Below, one piece after another: positions 44,297-51,528 of a stretch of DNA of 64,000 nt. The stretch lies in the NCBI GenBank assembly GCA_029961045.1, contig JASBVN010000004.1, positions 310,001-374,000 on the forward strand, in the 5' to 3' direction. Origin of the DNA: Alicyclobacillaceae bacterium (GTDB lineage Bacteria > Bacillota > Bacilli > Kyrpidiales > Kyrpidiaceae). Each line of letters opens with the position of its first letter. Position 1 is the first letter of the stretch. The position numbers and the translations under genes are program-made. Under the pieces are notes generated by a model. That model was not told the DNA's origin. It made no database searches and saw only the letters and a list, made by a program, of their open reading frames with translations.

Positions 44297-45265
44297 TTAA
44301 CGGTCCCGGACGGCGACAAACTCCACCACCGCATCCAGCGCTTCCCTCGCCCAACTCGGCGGCAACTCCGCGAGATCCTTCCTGGCTCTGCGGACATAAT
44401 CTTCGGCCACGCGCCGGGCCTGTTCGACGCCTCCCGAACGCCGCACGGCCTCCGCCACTTCCTCCGCCTCCTCCCGGGTCATCCCAGGGCGAATGATCGG
44501 GGCGAAACGCCTGCGGAGGACCGAGTCGCGCAACGCCAACAAGACCGGCAACGTCAAATTCCCCTGAACCAAATCGTGCCCCACCGGCTTGCCCAACACC
44601 GAAACGTCCCCGGTTAAATCGAGAATGTCGTCGATGATTTGAAACGCCATCCCCAAATGATAGCCGAATCTCCACAGGGTCCGGGTCTTCGGGGCGTCCG
44701 CCTCCGAGACCCGCGCCCCGACAAAACAACTGACGGCCATCAACAGGGCCGTCTTCCGGCGAATCCGGCGGAAATACCGGAACAAAGACTGATCGGATCG
44801 AAACAGATCATGGATCTGTTCCAACTCTCCCAGACACATTTCGGCAATGGCCCCGGCGGTGGTCTCGTGCAACCGGCGGTCGGACACCGTCGCCAACAAC
44901 TCCAGGGCTCGGGCGAGCAAAAAATCCCCCGCATATAGGGCCATCTGGTCGCCCCAAGCGGCCTTCATCGTCGGCTTGCCCCTTCTCGTGTCCGCCTGGT
45001 CGATGACATCATCGTGGACCAAGGTGGCCATGTGGATCATCTCCAGGGCCGCCGCGGACCGCGCCAAGACCTCCGACCGGCGCCGCACGCCGAAACGGCC
45101 GGACAGGAGTACCACCAACGGTCGAAGCCGCTTGCCGCCGGATTGCAACAAATAAAGCGAAGCCTGTTCCAGCGCCGGTTCACGGCTTTCGATCTCGGTT
45201 TCCAGGATATGCTCAACCAAGCGAAGTTCTCCACTCATCGTACGGTACAAATCGTTGAACGTCAT
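44297..45265 (-). CDS. hepT: Heptaprenyl diphosphate synthase component II
   Basis: Catalytic subunit making the C35 prenyl side chain of menaquinone-7, 322 aa. Both Asp-rich motifs are present: LVHDDVIDQADTRRG (DD at 85-86) and FQIIDDILDLTGD. GGKRLRPLVVLL near residue 43 is the family N-terminal block. It works with HepS encoded six genes upstream in the same operon. Confidence 0.95.
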   Translation of the reverse strand: MTFNDLYRTMSGELRLVEHILETEIESREPALEQASLYLLQSGGKRLRPLVVLLSGRFGVRRRSEVLARSAAALEMIHMATLVHDDVIDQADTRRGKPTMKAAWGDQMALYAGDFLLARALELLATVSDRRLHETTAGAIAEMCLGELEQIHDLFRSDQSLFRYFRRIRRKTALLMAVSCFVGARVSEADAPKTRTLWRFGYHLGMAFQIIDDILDLTGDVSVLGKPVGHDLVQGNLTLPVLLALRDSVLRRRFAPIIRPGMTREEAEEVAEAVRRSGGVEQARRVAEDYVRRARKDLAELPPSWAREALDAVVEFVAVRDR

Positions 45266-45284
45266 ACCGCGCCTCGCTCGACCG

Positions 45285-46364
45285 TCAAAAATAGCGAAGG
45301 ATATCGTAATAAGTATTCCGCTGGGCGGCGACTCTCCCGGCGTCCCGAATCAACCGCACGATGTCTTCCCGGGTCATCCGGAAGTGTGCTCCCGCCGCCC
45401 TCACCACATTTTCTTCGATCATCGTGCTGCCGAAGTCGTTCACTCCGAATTCCAGCGAGATCTGCCCGATTTTCCCGCCCATCGTCACCCACGAGGCTTG
45501 GATATTGGGGATGTTGTCGATCACCAGCCGCGCAATCGCCACCGTCTTTAAATATTCCGCCGCAGTGGCCCGCTTTCCGCGAAGCGCTGTGTTGTCGGGC
45601 TGGTACGTCCAGGGAATGAAAGCGGTAAATCCGCCGGTCCGATCCTGAGCCTCCCGAACCCGCAACATGTGCAGCACCCGCTCTTCGTACGTTTCTCCGA
45701 ATCCGATCACCATCGTCGCCGTGGAGGGCATTCCGAGGCGATGGGCGGTCATGTGCACTTCCATCCAGTCCTCCCACGGTCCTTTGAGCCGGCTGATCCG
45801 CATGCGGGTCCGGTTGTCGAGAATTTCGGCTCCTCCGCCGGGAAGCGAGTCCAGCCCCGCCTCCCGCAGCCGCCGCATCACCTCTTCCAAGGACAGGCCC
45901 GAGATCTTTTTGAGATTTTGGATTTCGGCCGCCGAAAAGGAGTGCATATGCACCGGAAACCGTTCCTTGATCTTCCGGAGCAAATCCGTATAGTAACTCA
46001 AGGGCAGATCCGGATGGGTGCCCCCCTGCATCAGAATTTCGGTGCCCCCAAGCCGAACGGTTTCGTCAATCTTCTCAAAAATGACTTCATCGGGCAATAC
46101 GTAGCCTTCCGGATGGCCCGGCCTGCGGTAGAAGGCGCAAAAGCTGCAATAGGTGTCGCATACGTTGCTGTAGTTGATGTTGCGGTTGATCACGAATGTA
46201 ACCACGCCGTCGGGATGCAACCGTCGGGCCACTTCCCGCGCCGCCTTGCCGAGGGCGACCAGATCGGACGATTCGTACAGCCGCACGCCGTCTTCCAGCG
46301 TCAACCTTTCCCCGGCCAGGGCCTTGCGGAGAATCTCCGCTTCAGACCCGGTCTTGACCAGCAT
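45285..46364 (-). CDS. mqnC: Cyclic dehypoxanthinylfutalosine synthase (radical SAM)
   Basis: Radical SAM enzyme of the futalosine route to menaquinone, 359 aa. The ATG at 46364 overlaps the mqnA stop (TGATG) with a GGGGGG ribosome binding site. The cluster motif is Cys69-x3-Cys73-x2-Cys76 after NINYSNV; GGTHPDLPLSYY and LPGGGAEIL are further MqnC features. It is followed by hepT after 19 bases. Confidence 0.95.
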   Translation of the reverse strand: MLVKTGSEAEILRKALAGERLTLEDGVRLYESSDLVALGKAAREVARRLHPDGVVTFVINRNINYSNVCDTYCSFCAFYRRPGHPEGYVLPDEVIFEKIDETVRLGGTEILMQGGTHPDLPLSYYTDLLRKIKERFPVHMHSFSAAEIQNLKKISGLSLEEVMRRLREAGLDSLPGGGAEILDNRTRMRISRLKGPWEDWMEVHMTAHRLGMPSTATMVIGFGETYEERVLHMLRVREAQDRTGGFTAFIPWTYQPDNTALRGKRATAAEYLKTVAIARLVIDNIPNIQASWVTMGGKIGQISLEFGVNDFGSTMIEENVVRAAGAHFRMTREDIVRLIRDAGRVAAQRNTYYDILRYF

Positions 46365-47182
46365 CAAGGATCCCCCCATACTTTCACTCTCGGAACCGAG
46401 GGCAACAGCCCCAGGGCAGCCGCCTCTTCGCAGTACCGTTTGAGCCCGGCTTGAAGATCTCCGCAGAAATCGTAGGATAATTTCCCGAAATAGTCGCGCC
46501 AAAAAGCGGGGTCGCCGCCGCACATCCGGCGGGCGCTCTCGATCACGGCGGAAAGTTCCCGGAGCCCCCGGTCCCGGGCCCGCAGAAAAGCCAAGTGGAC
46601 GGACTGCAAGAGAAGAGCGTCCCGCTCCGCCGTTTCGTTCCGAACCGCCCACAGCGCAAATACCATGCCGAGACCGGTCCACTCGTACCAAGCCTCGCCC
46701 AGATCGATCAACGTCAACCCCCGGGGATCCATGGCCACGCGGAGAGCGTCGTCGCCGATGAGCAGGGCGGCGTCCGCCGCCGCCAACATGCGATCCAGAT
46801 CTGGGTCCATCGTAACATACTTCGGACGGATCTCAAACCGGCGGGTGAACAAAATTTTAAGAAGATTGACGGAAGTGGCGGAACTGCTTGTCAGGGCAAC
46901 GGTAGACCCGTTCAGCGCCGGCACCGGCTTGGTGCTGACCAAAAAAATCGAGCCGACCGGTCCCCGGCTGCTCACCGACAGATCGCTTAAAACCACGTAC
47001 CGCTCAGGGTGGAGAGCCACGGCGTAACTGGAAACAGGCCCTAAATCCACTCGACCCTGCGCCAGCCATTCATTCAATTGGCTGGGGACAGCGGGAATCA
47101 ATTCCACAGCCTCATGGGAGAAAAAATGAAACACCGGCAGAACGTTCGTATAGCCGATCTGTCCCACCCGTAAGAACGGCAT
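46364..47182 (-). CDS. mqnA: Chorismate dehydratase
   Basis: First step of the futalosine pathway: chorismate to 3-enolpyruvylbenzoate. The protein is 272 aa, with its start at 47182 overlapping the upstream stop (TGATG). It has the periplasmic-binding-protein-like fold seen in RVGQIGYTNVLPV at the N-terminus, DLGPVSSYAVALHP and IGDDALRVAM. It draws chorismate made by the aro genes at 11-21 kb. Confidence 0.94.
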   Translation of the reverse strand: MPFLRVGQIGYTNVLPVFHFFSHEAVELIPAVPSQLNEWLAQGRVDLGPVSSYAVALHPERYVVLSDLSVSSRGPVGSIFLVSTKPVPALNGSTVALTSSSATSVNLLKILFTRRFEIRPKYVTMDPDLDRMLAAADAALLIGDDALRVAMDPRGLTLIDLGEAWYEWTGLGMVFALWAVRNETAERDALLLQSVHLAFLRARDRGLRELSAVIESARRMCGGDPAFWRDYFGKLSYDFCGDLQAGLKRYCEEAAALGLLPSVPRVKVWGDP

Positions 47183-48126
47183 CACCGGTTCCCCTCCTGC
47201 GGGAGGAAGCGAAAAGTCTCGTCGACCAGCACGGGTTCCCAACCCGATTCCCGCACCAGACGAGCCGCTTGGTCGAGGTCGGATATTTCCGGCCCTTCCT
47301 CCCCGGCCGGTTCCGGCCATCGGCGCCAAGAAGCGGCGGATAAAGTATCCGCCCCGAACCGCAGGGCGGTTTGTGCGAGTTTGTCGTCCACCATCCGCCA
47401 GGAAACTTCCACGTGGACGCCCGGGAAAGCCAGCCGGCAGATCGCCACCATGCGCAGGTCCTCCAGCCCGGTTGTAGGAGGAAGATCCAGAAAATCATCC
47501 GCCGGCCACCGCTCCGGGTCCCACGGTTCGGGACGAACCGCCAACAAACCTCCCGTCTCCCGTTGTAGGGCGGAAAGTCGGAGAAGGTGGGCCACCCGCT
47601 CATCCGGCGCCTCTCCAGACCCGTATCGGACAGAGGCGGTGCTTTGCAACCCCAGCCGGTGGGCTTCCCGGTGAATCGCCAGCCACGCCTCCTGCGGCAG
47701 CAGAGCCGGATTGCGGCGTGCCCGCCATCCATCGACGAGCAATTCCGCGTCGTCGCCCCGCAGCAGGGACAGCCCCGCGTCCCGGAGGGCTTCCAACCAC
47801 CTACGGACGCCTCCCTCGCGCCCCTCCGCCCATCTCCACACGTCGCTCGCGGTGGGACCGCTGATGGAACCGGAAAAACCCGCCGCTCGGACCTCGGCAA
47901 TCCGTTTCACCGCCTCCTCGGGACCGAGATCCGTCACATCGACGACGGCCCCGCCGGGACAGCGCCCACCTGGAAGTGCCGGAAGCGTCCCTCCGGTGTC
48001 CCGGAAAATGTACCGGTCCACCACGAAAACTCGGTTTCCGAATTCGGCTTGTTTCCGATTTCCCGCCTCTTCACCGAGGGCGAGAACGTCCCGGGACAAA
48101 AGTGACCGTAATTCATATTCTGTCAA
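47182..48126 (-). CDS. MqnE-like protein lacking the radical SAM cysteines
   Basis: Protein of 314 aa (TTG at 48126, GGGAGGGG ribosome binding site) aligning by eye with MqnE/MqnC radical SAM enzymes: AIHREAHRLGLQSTASV, HLLRLSALQRETGG, LRMVAICRLAFPGVHVE and KLAQTALRFGAD. The place of the CxxxCxxC cluster motif reads VDRYIFRDTGGTL; only two cysteines remain in the whole protein, so it cannot bind the usual [4Fe-4S] cluster. Operon position between ubiX and mqnA suggests a structural or regulatory role in menaquinone synthesis. A true MqnE must be elsewhere. Confidence 0.75.
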   Translation of the reverse strand: MTEYELRSLLSRDVLALGEEAGNRKQAEFGNRVFVVDRYIFRDTGGTLPALPGGRCPGGAVVDVTDLGPEEAVKRIAEVRAAGFSGSISGPTASDVWRWAEGREGGVRRWLEALRDAGLSLLRGDDAELLVDGWRARRNPALLPQEAWLAIHREAHRLGLQSTASVRYGSGEAPDERVAHLLRLSALQRETGGLLAVRPEPWDPERWPADDFLDLPPTTGLEDLRMVAICRLAFPGVHVEVSWRMVDDKLAQTALRFGADTLSAASWRRWPEPAGEEGPEISDLDQAARLVRESGWEPVLVDETFRFLPQEGNR

Positions 48127-48127
48127 C

Positions 48128-48766
48128 TTATCGCCCCTCCCTTCCCTCTTCACCCCACCGTCGGAAGAGGTCGTGGACGATTCCCAATTGGTCGAGGATC
48201 TTTCCCACCACAAAGTCGACCAACTCTTCCAAGCTCGAGGGTCGATGATAAAAGCCGGGCATCGCCGGAACAATCCGGGCACCGGCCCGCGCGGCCCGCA
48301 CCATATTCTCCAGATGAATCAAATGGAGGGGAGTCTCTCGAGGGACGAGGATCAACGGCCTCCCCTCTTTGAGGTGGGCGTCTGCGGCCCGTTCCAGCAG
48401 GCTGTCAGAAGATCCCGCGGCCACAGCGCTCAATGTTCCCATGCTGCACGGGACGACGACCATGGCCCGGGTCAAGTAGGAACCGCTGGCCACCGGGGCT
48501 CCGTAATCTTCCGGCGAATGCCACCGCACGCGTTCCGGATCGACGCCGGCTTCGGCCAGAAAACCCGGGTAATCTCCCGGAGGAATCGCCCAGCCTAGTT
48601 CTTCCCTCACCACCCGCCAAGCGGCGTCCGACAACAACAGGTGGACCGGGTAGCCGCGCCGCGTCAATTCCTGGAGAAGCCGGACGGCGTACACCGCCCC
48701 GCTGGCCCCCGTCATGCCCACCACAACGGGCCGCCCTCCCCCGAAGCCCCCCTTTCGCCCCGTCAT
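48128..48766 (-). CDS. ubiX: UbiX-type flavin prenyltransferase
   Basis: Makes prenylated FMN for UbiD-type decarboxylases, 212 aa from the ATG at 48766, which overlaps the menG stop (ATGA). Signatures are VVGMTGASGAVYAVRLLQ, SYLTRAMVVVPCSMGTLSAVA and LVPRETPLHLIHLENM. In the futalosine pathway its product would serve the UbiD-like decarboxylase MqnL, which is not in this window. Confidence 0.92.
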   Translation of the reverse strand: MTGRKGGFGGGRPVVVGMTGASGAVYAVRLLQELTRRGYPVHLLLSDAAWRVVREELGWAIPPGDYPGFLAEAGVDPERVRWHSPEDYGAPVASGSYLTRAMVVVPCSMGTLSAVAAGSSDSLLERAADAHLKEGRPLILVPRETPLHLIHLENMVRAARAGARIVPAMPGFYHRPSSLEELVDFVVGKILDQLGIVHDLFRRWGEEGREGR

Positions 48767-49491
48767 CTTCCGTCCCCCCGTGGCTTCCGGCCGATATGGA
48801 GGGCTGCCACGCCCCCGGAGAACCGCCAAAAGCGGACCTCCCGGAGGCCGGTTTCCCGGAAGACGTCCGCCAATTCCTCCGCACCGGGAAAATCGGTCAA
48901 AGAATGGGGGAGGTATTGGTACGGCATACCGTCCCCGACCATAAATTTCGCAAAAAAAGGCATGATCTTATAAAAGTAGACATAATACATCGTCCGAAAC
49001 GGTTCCCACGTCGGCTTCGACAACTCCAGGGAGACGACGCAACCCCCGGGCTTCACGACCCGGGTCATTTCCGCCAAAACATGCCGGTAGTCTTTTACAT
49101 TCCGAAGGGCGAAACCAATCGTGGCAAAGTCGAAGGTATCGTCGGCATACGGAAGGGCCATGGCGTCCCCCAGCACGAGGTCCGTTTGCTTTTCGACTCC
49201 TTCTCGCGCCACCTTTTCTGCGGCGACCGCCAACATTTCGCGACAAAAATCGAGACCCACCACCCTTCCCTCCGGCCCGACCGCCTTCGCCAAAGCGATG
49301 GTCCAATCTCCGGTGCCGGCGGCGACATCGAGCACCCGTGCGCCGCGGGGAACCGCCATTTGTTTCATCGTAAACGCCCGCCAGGCCTTATGGCGTTGAA
49401 AACTGATGAGATCGTTCATCCGGTCGTAGTGCCGGGCAATTCGCGAAAAGATCGATTGAACCAATTCCACTTTGTTTTCCTTGGCCTCCAA
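48763..49491 (-). CDS. menG: Demethylmenaquinone methyltransferase
   Basis: Final SAM-dependent methylation of menaquinone (UbiE/MenG family), 242 aa from the TTG at 49491. Family blocks are FSRIARHYDRMNDLISFQRHK, VLDVAAGTGDWT, DALPYADDTFD-like AMALPYADDTFD and FALRNVKDYRHVL. It lies six bases after hepS, as in B. subtilis hepS-menG-hepT, but here four further genes separate it from hepT. Confidence 0.94.
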   Translation of the reverse strand: MEAKENKVELVQSIFSRIARHYDRMNDLISFQRHKAWRAFTMKQMAVPRGARVLDVAAGTGDWTIALAKAVGPEGRVVGLDFCREMLAVAAEKVAREGVEKQTDLVLGDAMALPYADDTFDFATIGFALRNVKDYRHVLAEMTRVVKPGGCVVSLELSKPTWEPFRTMYYVYFYKIMPFFAKFMVGDGMPYQYLPHSLTDFPGAEELADVFRETGLREVRFWRFSGGVAALHIGRKPRGDGR

Positions 49492-49496
49492 GACCC

Positions 49497-50348
49497 TTAC
49501 CTCTCCTTCGCGACGGGAACGCCGCCTGCCCAGCAAGACTCCCAATGCGCACAGACCCGCTCAATGCCCTGGGACGCCGCCGCCGGCATCCCCGCCGCCC
49601 ACTCCCTCAGCTCCCGGCAAACCTCCGCCAGTTGCCCGCCCATCCATCCGGCGGTGTTGTATTTGGCGTAGAGAGCCCTGATCCGGGCCGCCGGAGGCGG
49701 ATCTTCTTCCCGAATCGCTCTTCGCTCTTCGGGAGTCGCCGCATGCCACAGGTACACGTCCACCAGCGACGGCGTCACAGCCCCGTTTCCCCACGCACCT
49801 CCCCGGGCCACGGCGAATCCCTCACCGGCCCGTTCAATCAACCGGGGCCATGGATCGGACAGGGACAGCCACCTCCGGAGGGCGTGAAACAAGGCGGTTT
49901 CGATGGACACACAGACGCTCCGGTAACCTTCGGCGTCCCGATCCCAAGGCCAACGCGCCCGCCTCACCTTGTATTCGCTGATCTCCCGCACTGCCCGGGC
50001 CAGACTTCCGATGAGGGGAATGAGGCCGCGTTTGGCGAGCATCAGGTAATACTTGCTGCTAAAAAAATCTCCAGCCAGAACGGCGGCCGGTTGAGGGGGT
50101 TGTCCGGACGACCGCACTTCGCCGATTTCGTGAACCTCCAACCCCCGATGGACCAAATACACCGCCGTTACCACGTCGTCGCGCATCGTCTGGCTCAGAC
50201 CGGCCGAGGCGGTCATGCTCCACGTCAGCCACAAGAGAGAACGATTCCATACAGAGAACGCCCACTCCCGAAGGTCCGGATGGTCCATCTCCTCGACAAT
50301 CCGCCTCTCGATCCCCATCATTTCCATTTCCAAATCGGTTGTGAACAC
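49497..50348 (-). CDS. hepS: Heptaprenyl diphosphate synthase component I
   Basis: Regulatory, non-catalytic subunit of heptaprenyl diphosphate synthase, 283 aa, GTG start. It lacks the DDxxD motifs but has the LAGDFFSSKYYLMLA segment and the helical pattern of the family. First gene of the menaquinone/prenyl operon. The GTG has a modest GGGAG ribosome binding site 10 bases upstream, and an intrinsic-terminator-like hairpin lies 47 bases before it. Confidence 0.9.
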   Translation of the reverse strand: MFTTDLEMEMMGIERRIVEEMDHPDLREWAFSVWNRSLLWLTWSMTASAGLSQTMRDDVVTAVYLVHRGLEVHEIGEVRSSGQPPQPAAVLAGDFFSSKYYLMLAKRGLIPLIGSLARAVREISEYKVRRARWPWDRDAEGYRSVCVSIETALFHALRRWLSLSDPWPRLIERAGEGFAVARGGAWGNGAVTPSLVDVYLWHAATPEERRAIREEDPPPAARIRALYAKYNTAGWMGGQLAEVCRELREWAAGMPAAASQGIERVCAHWESCWAGGVPVAKER

Positions 50349-50394
50349 GCCATACCCAACTCCCTGTGGTGCGGGGTTTGACCGGGGCCAAGAG

Positions 50395-50437
50395 AAAAAG
50401 GCCGTCGGTAAACCGGTGGCACCCTTTGTCCGACGGC
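50395..50437 (-). terminator. Hairpin with T tract directly upstream of hepS
   Basis: Arms GCCGTCGG and CCGACGGC (minus strand, 50437-50430 with 50408-50401), a 21-base loop and TTTTT at 50399-50395. It can terminate transcription from the mtrB side. Because a good promoter lies just upstream of it, it could also act as an attenuator or 5' stabiliser of the hepS message. Confidence 0.75.
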
Positions 50438-50446
50438 TTTAACTTT

Positions 50447-50475
50447 ATCATATCCGCGCAAAATGAGCTACGCAA
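50447..50475 (-). promoter_or_regulatory. Possible promoter of the hepS-menG-mqn-hepT operon
   Basis: -35 TTGCGT (50475-50470), 17-base spacer, -10 TATGAT (50452-50447). The predicted start near 50440 places the hairpin at the very 5' end of the transcript. Confidence 0.45.
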
Positions 50476-50498
50476 CGACCCGGAATCGGAAACGGGTT

Positions 50499-50969
50499 TC
50501 ACCGCTGGACAAACCGGTCGTGAACAAAGGCGGGCACGGCTTCGCTCCCCGGCGGCGGCGCATGAACGAAGGAGGGACGGTCCGCCGCGTATGTCTTGAT
50601 CACGCGGCCGGTTCCGTCGAGCACGCGCACCTGCATCTCTTCGATCCCGGACGCTTCGACGAGAAACGCATAGGCGACGGCGTACACATCTTGGATCCGC
50701 GCGCTGTCCCCATTCCCCTTTTCGGCAGGATCGGCCACTTCGACGGTCACCCTTCCCGGTTCCAGTTGAGCCCGAACGATGCGGCTCCGAATCCGCACCC
50801 CCTCCAGCCGGTCGACCACCTCCGAAAGGGTGTCCACCCTCGGGCTCACGCGCCACAACACCGGCAGGCTCCCGTCTGCAAACCGGTCGAATGCTTTCTG
50901 GGGCACGGAGGCGAGCACAACCGCCGCGACAAAGGACAGCAACACCCACCCCACCCATCCTCTCGACAT
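50499..50969 (-). CDS. Membrane-anchored protein of unknown function
   Basis: I do not recognise this 156-aa protein. The ATG at 50969 has a GAGGAGG ribosome binding site 7 bases upstream. One hydrophobic segment near the N-terminus (about 5-23, GWVGWVLLSFVAAVVLA) suggests an uncleaved anchor with the rest outside the cell. The remainder is a soluble alpha/beta domain (RSRIVRAQLEPGRVTVEVA). It lies between mtrB and hepS, in the same direction. Confidence 0.65.
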   Translation of the reverse strand: MSRGWVGWVLLSFVAAVVLASVPQKAFDRFADGSLPVLWRVSPRVDTLSEVVDRLEGVRIRSRIVRAQLEPGRVTVEVADPAEKGNGDSARIQDVYAVAYAFLVEASGIEEMQVRVLDGTGRVIKTYAADRPSFVHAPPPGSEAVPAFVHDRFVQR

Positions 50970-51027
50970 TCCACATCCTCCTCGCACCAGCCCGTCCTGG
51001 AGAATGTGTATGCCCTCCGCCCCGCCG

Positions 51028-51270
51028 TTACGCCCGGTCCTCCAGCGGTTCGACCACCCCGAACTTGGTAAAAATCCGGCACCGTCCCCGGACCTTGATG
51101 GCCGAGGTATGTTCGGTGAACTGGGCCAGCATGACCTCTCCGCGATCCAAATTTTCCGTATGGTGAAACCGGGTATCCCGGCCCCGGGTGAGGCCGATGA
51201 CCTGAACCCCGTTTTCCAGGGCCTGAATGACGAAATAGTCTCCTAATACCGAGGTCGGATCGGTCGTCAT
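51028..51270 (-). CDS. mtrB: trp RNA-binding attenuation protein TRAP
   Basis: Forms an 11-subunit ring that binds tryptophan and then (G/U)AG repeats in RNA. The protein is 80 aa from the ATG at 51270 (AAGGAAGGG ribosome binding site). The sequence [14 protein letters not shown], then [19 protein letters not shown], is nearly that of B. subtilis TRAP. Two RNA-contacting residues are conserved (Lys59 and Arg61, equal to Lys56 and Arg58), but the third, Lys37 in B. subtilis, is Asn40 here. Its target is probably the GAG array before trpD. No anti-TRAP gene is seen. Confidence 0.96.
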   Translation of the reverse strand: MTTDPTSVLGDYFVIQALENGVQVIGLTRGRDTRFHHTENLDRGEVMLAQFTEHTSAIKVRGRCRIFTKFGVVEPLEDRA

Positions 51271-51313
51271 CGGTCGCCCTTCCTTTCCAGATAATTTCCA
51301 GGAGGCAATACTA

Positions 51314-51342
51314 TTGTAACATATCTCGGTGTATTTCGACAC
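51314..51342 (-). promoter_or_regulatory. Candidate mtrB promoter with a Spo0A-like box
   Basis: -10 TACAAT (51319-51314) without a good -35; the -35 region holds TGTCGAA (51342-51336), an exact match to the 7-base Spo0A box. A single match of this length can arise by chance. Confidence 0.3.
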
Positions 51343-51468
51343 ACTCAGGCGGTTTGCCGAGGGGGACGGCGAAGAACCCTGTCGAAAGAAGCGATTTTTC
51401 TTATTTCCGGGGCAATAGTGGCACAAGGGGCCGACCGACCGCGATCGGAACCGGGTTGCCATACGGCC

Positions 51469-51494
51469 AAAAGAAAAGCGGAGGCGCAGCCTCC
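51469..51494 (-). terminator. Rho-independent terminator after spoIVA
   Basis: Stem GGAGGC/GCCTCC with a three-base loop, then GCTTTTCTTTT on the minus strand, 35 bases after the spoIVA stop. Confidence 0.75.
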
Positions 51495-51528
51495 CGTCTC
51501 CCTCCCTCACGAAAGCACGGAGCGTCCG

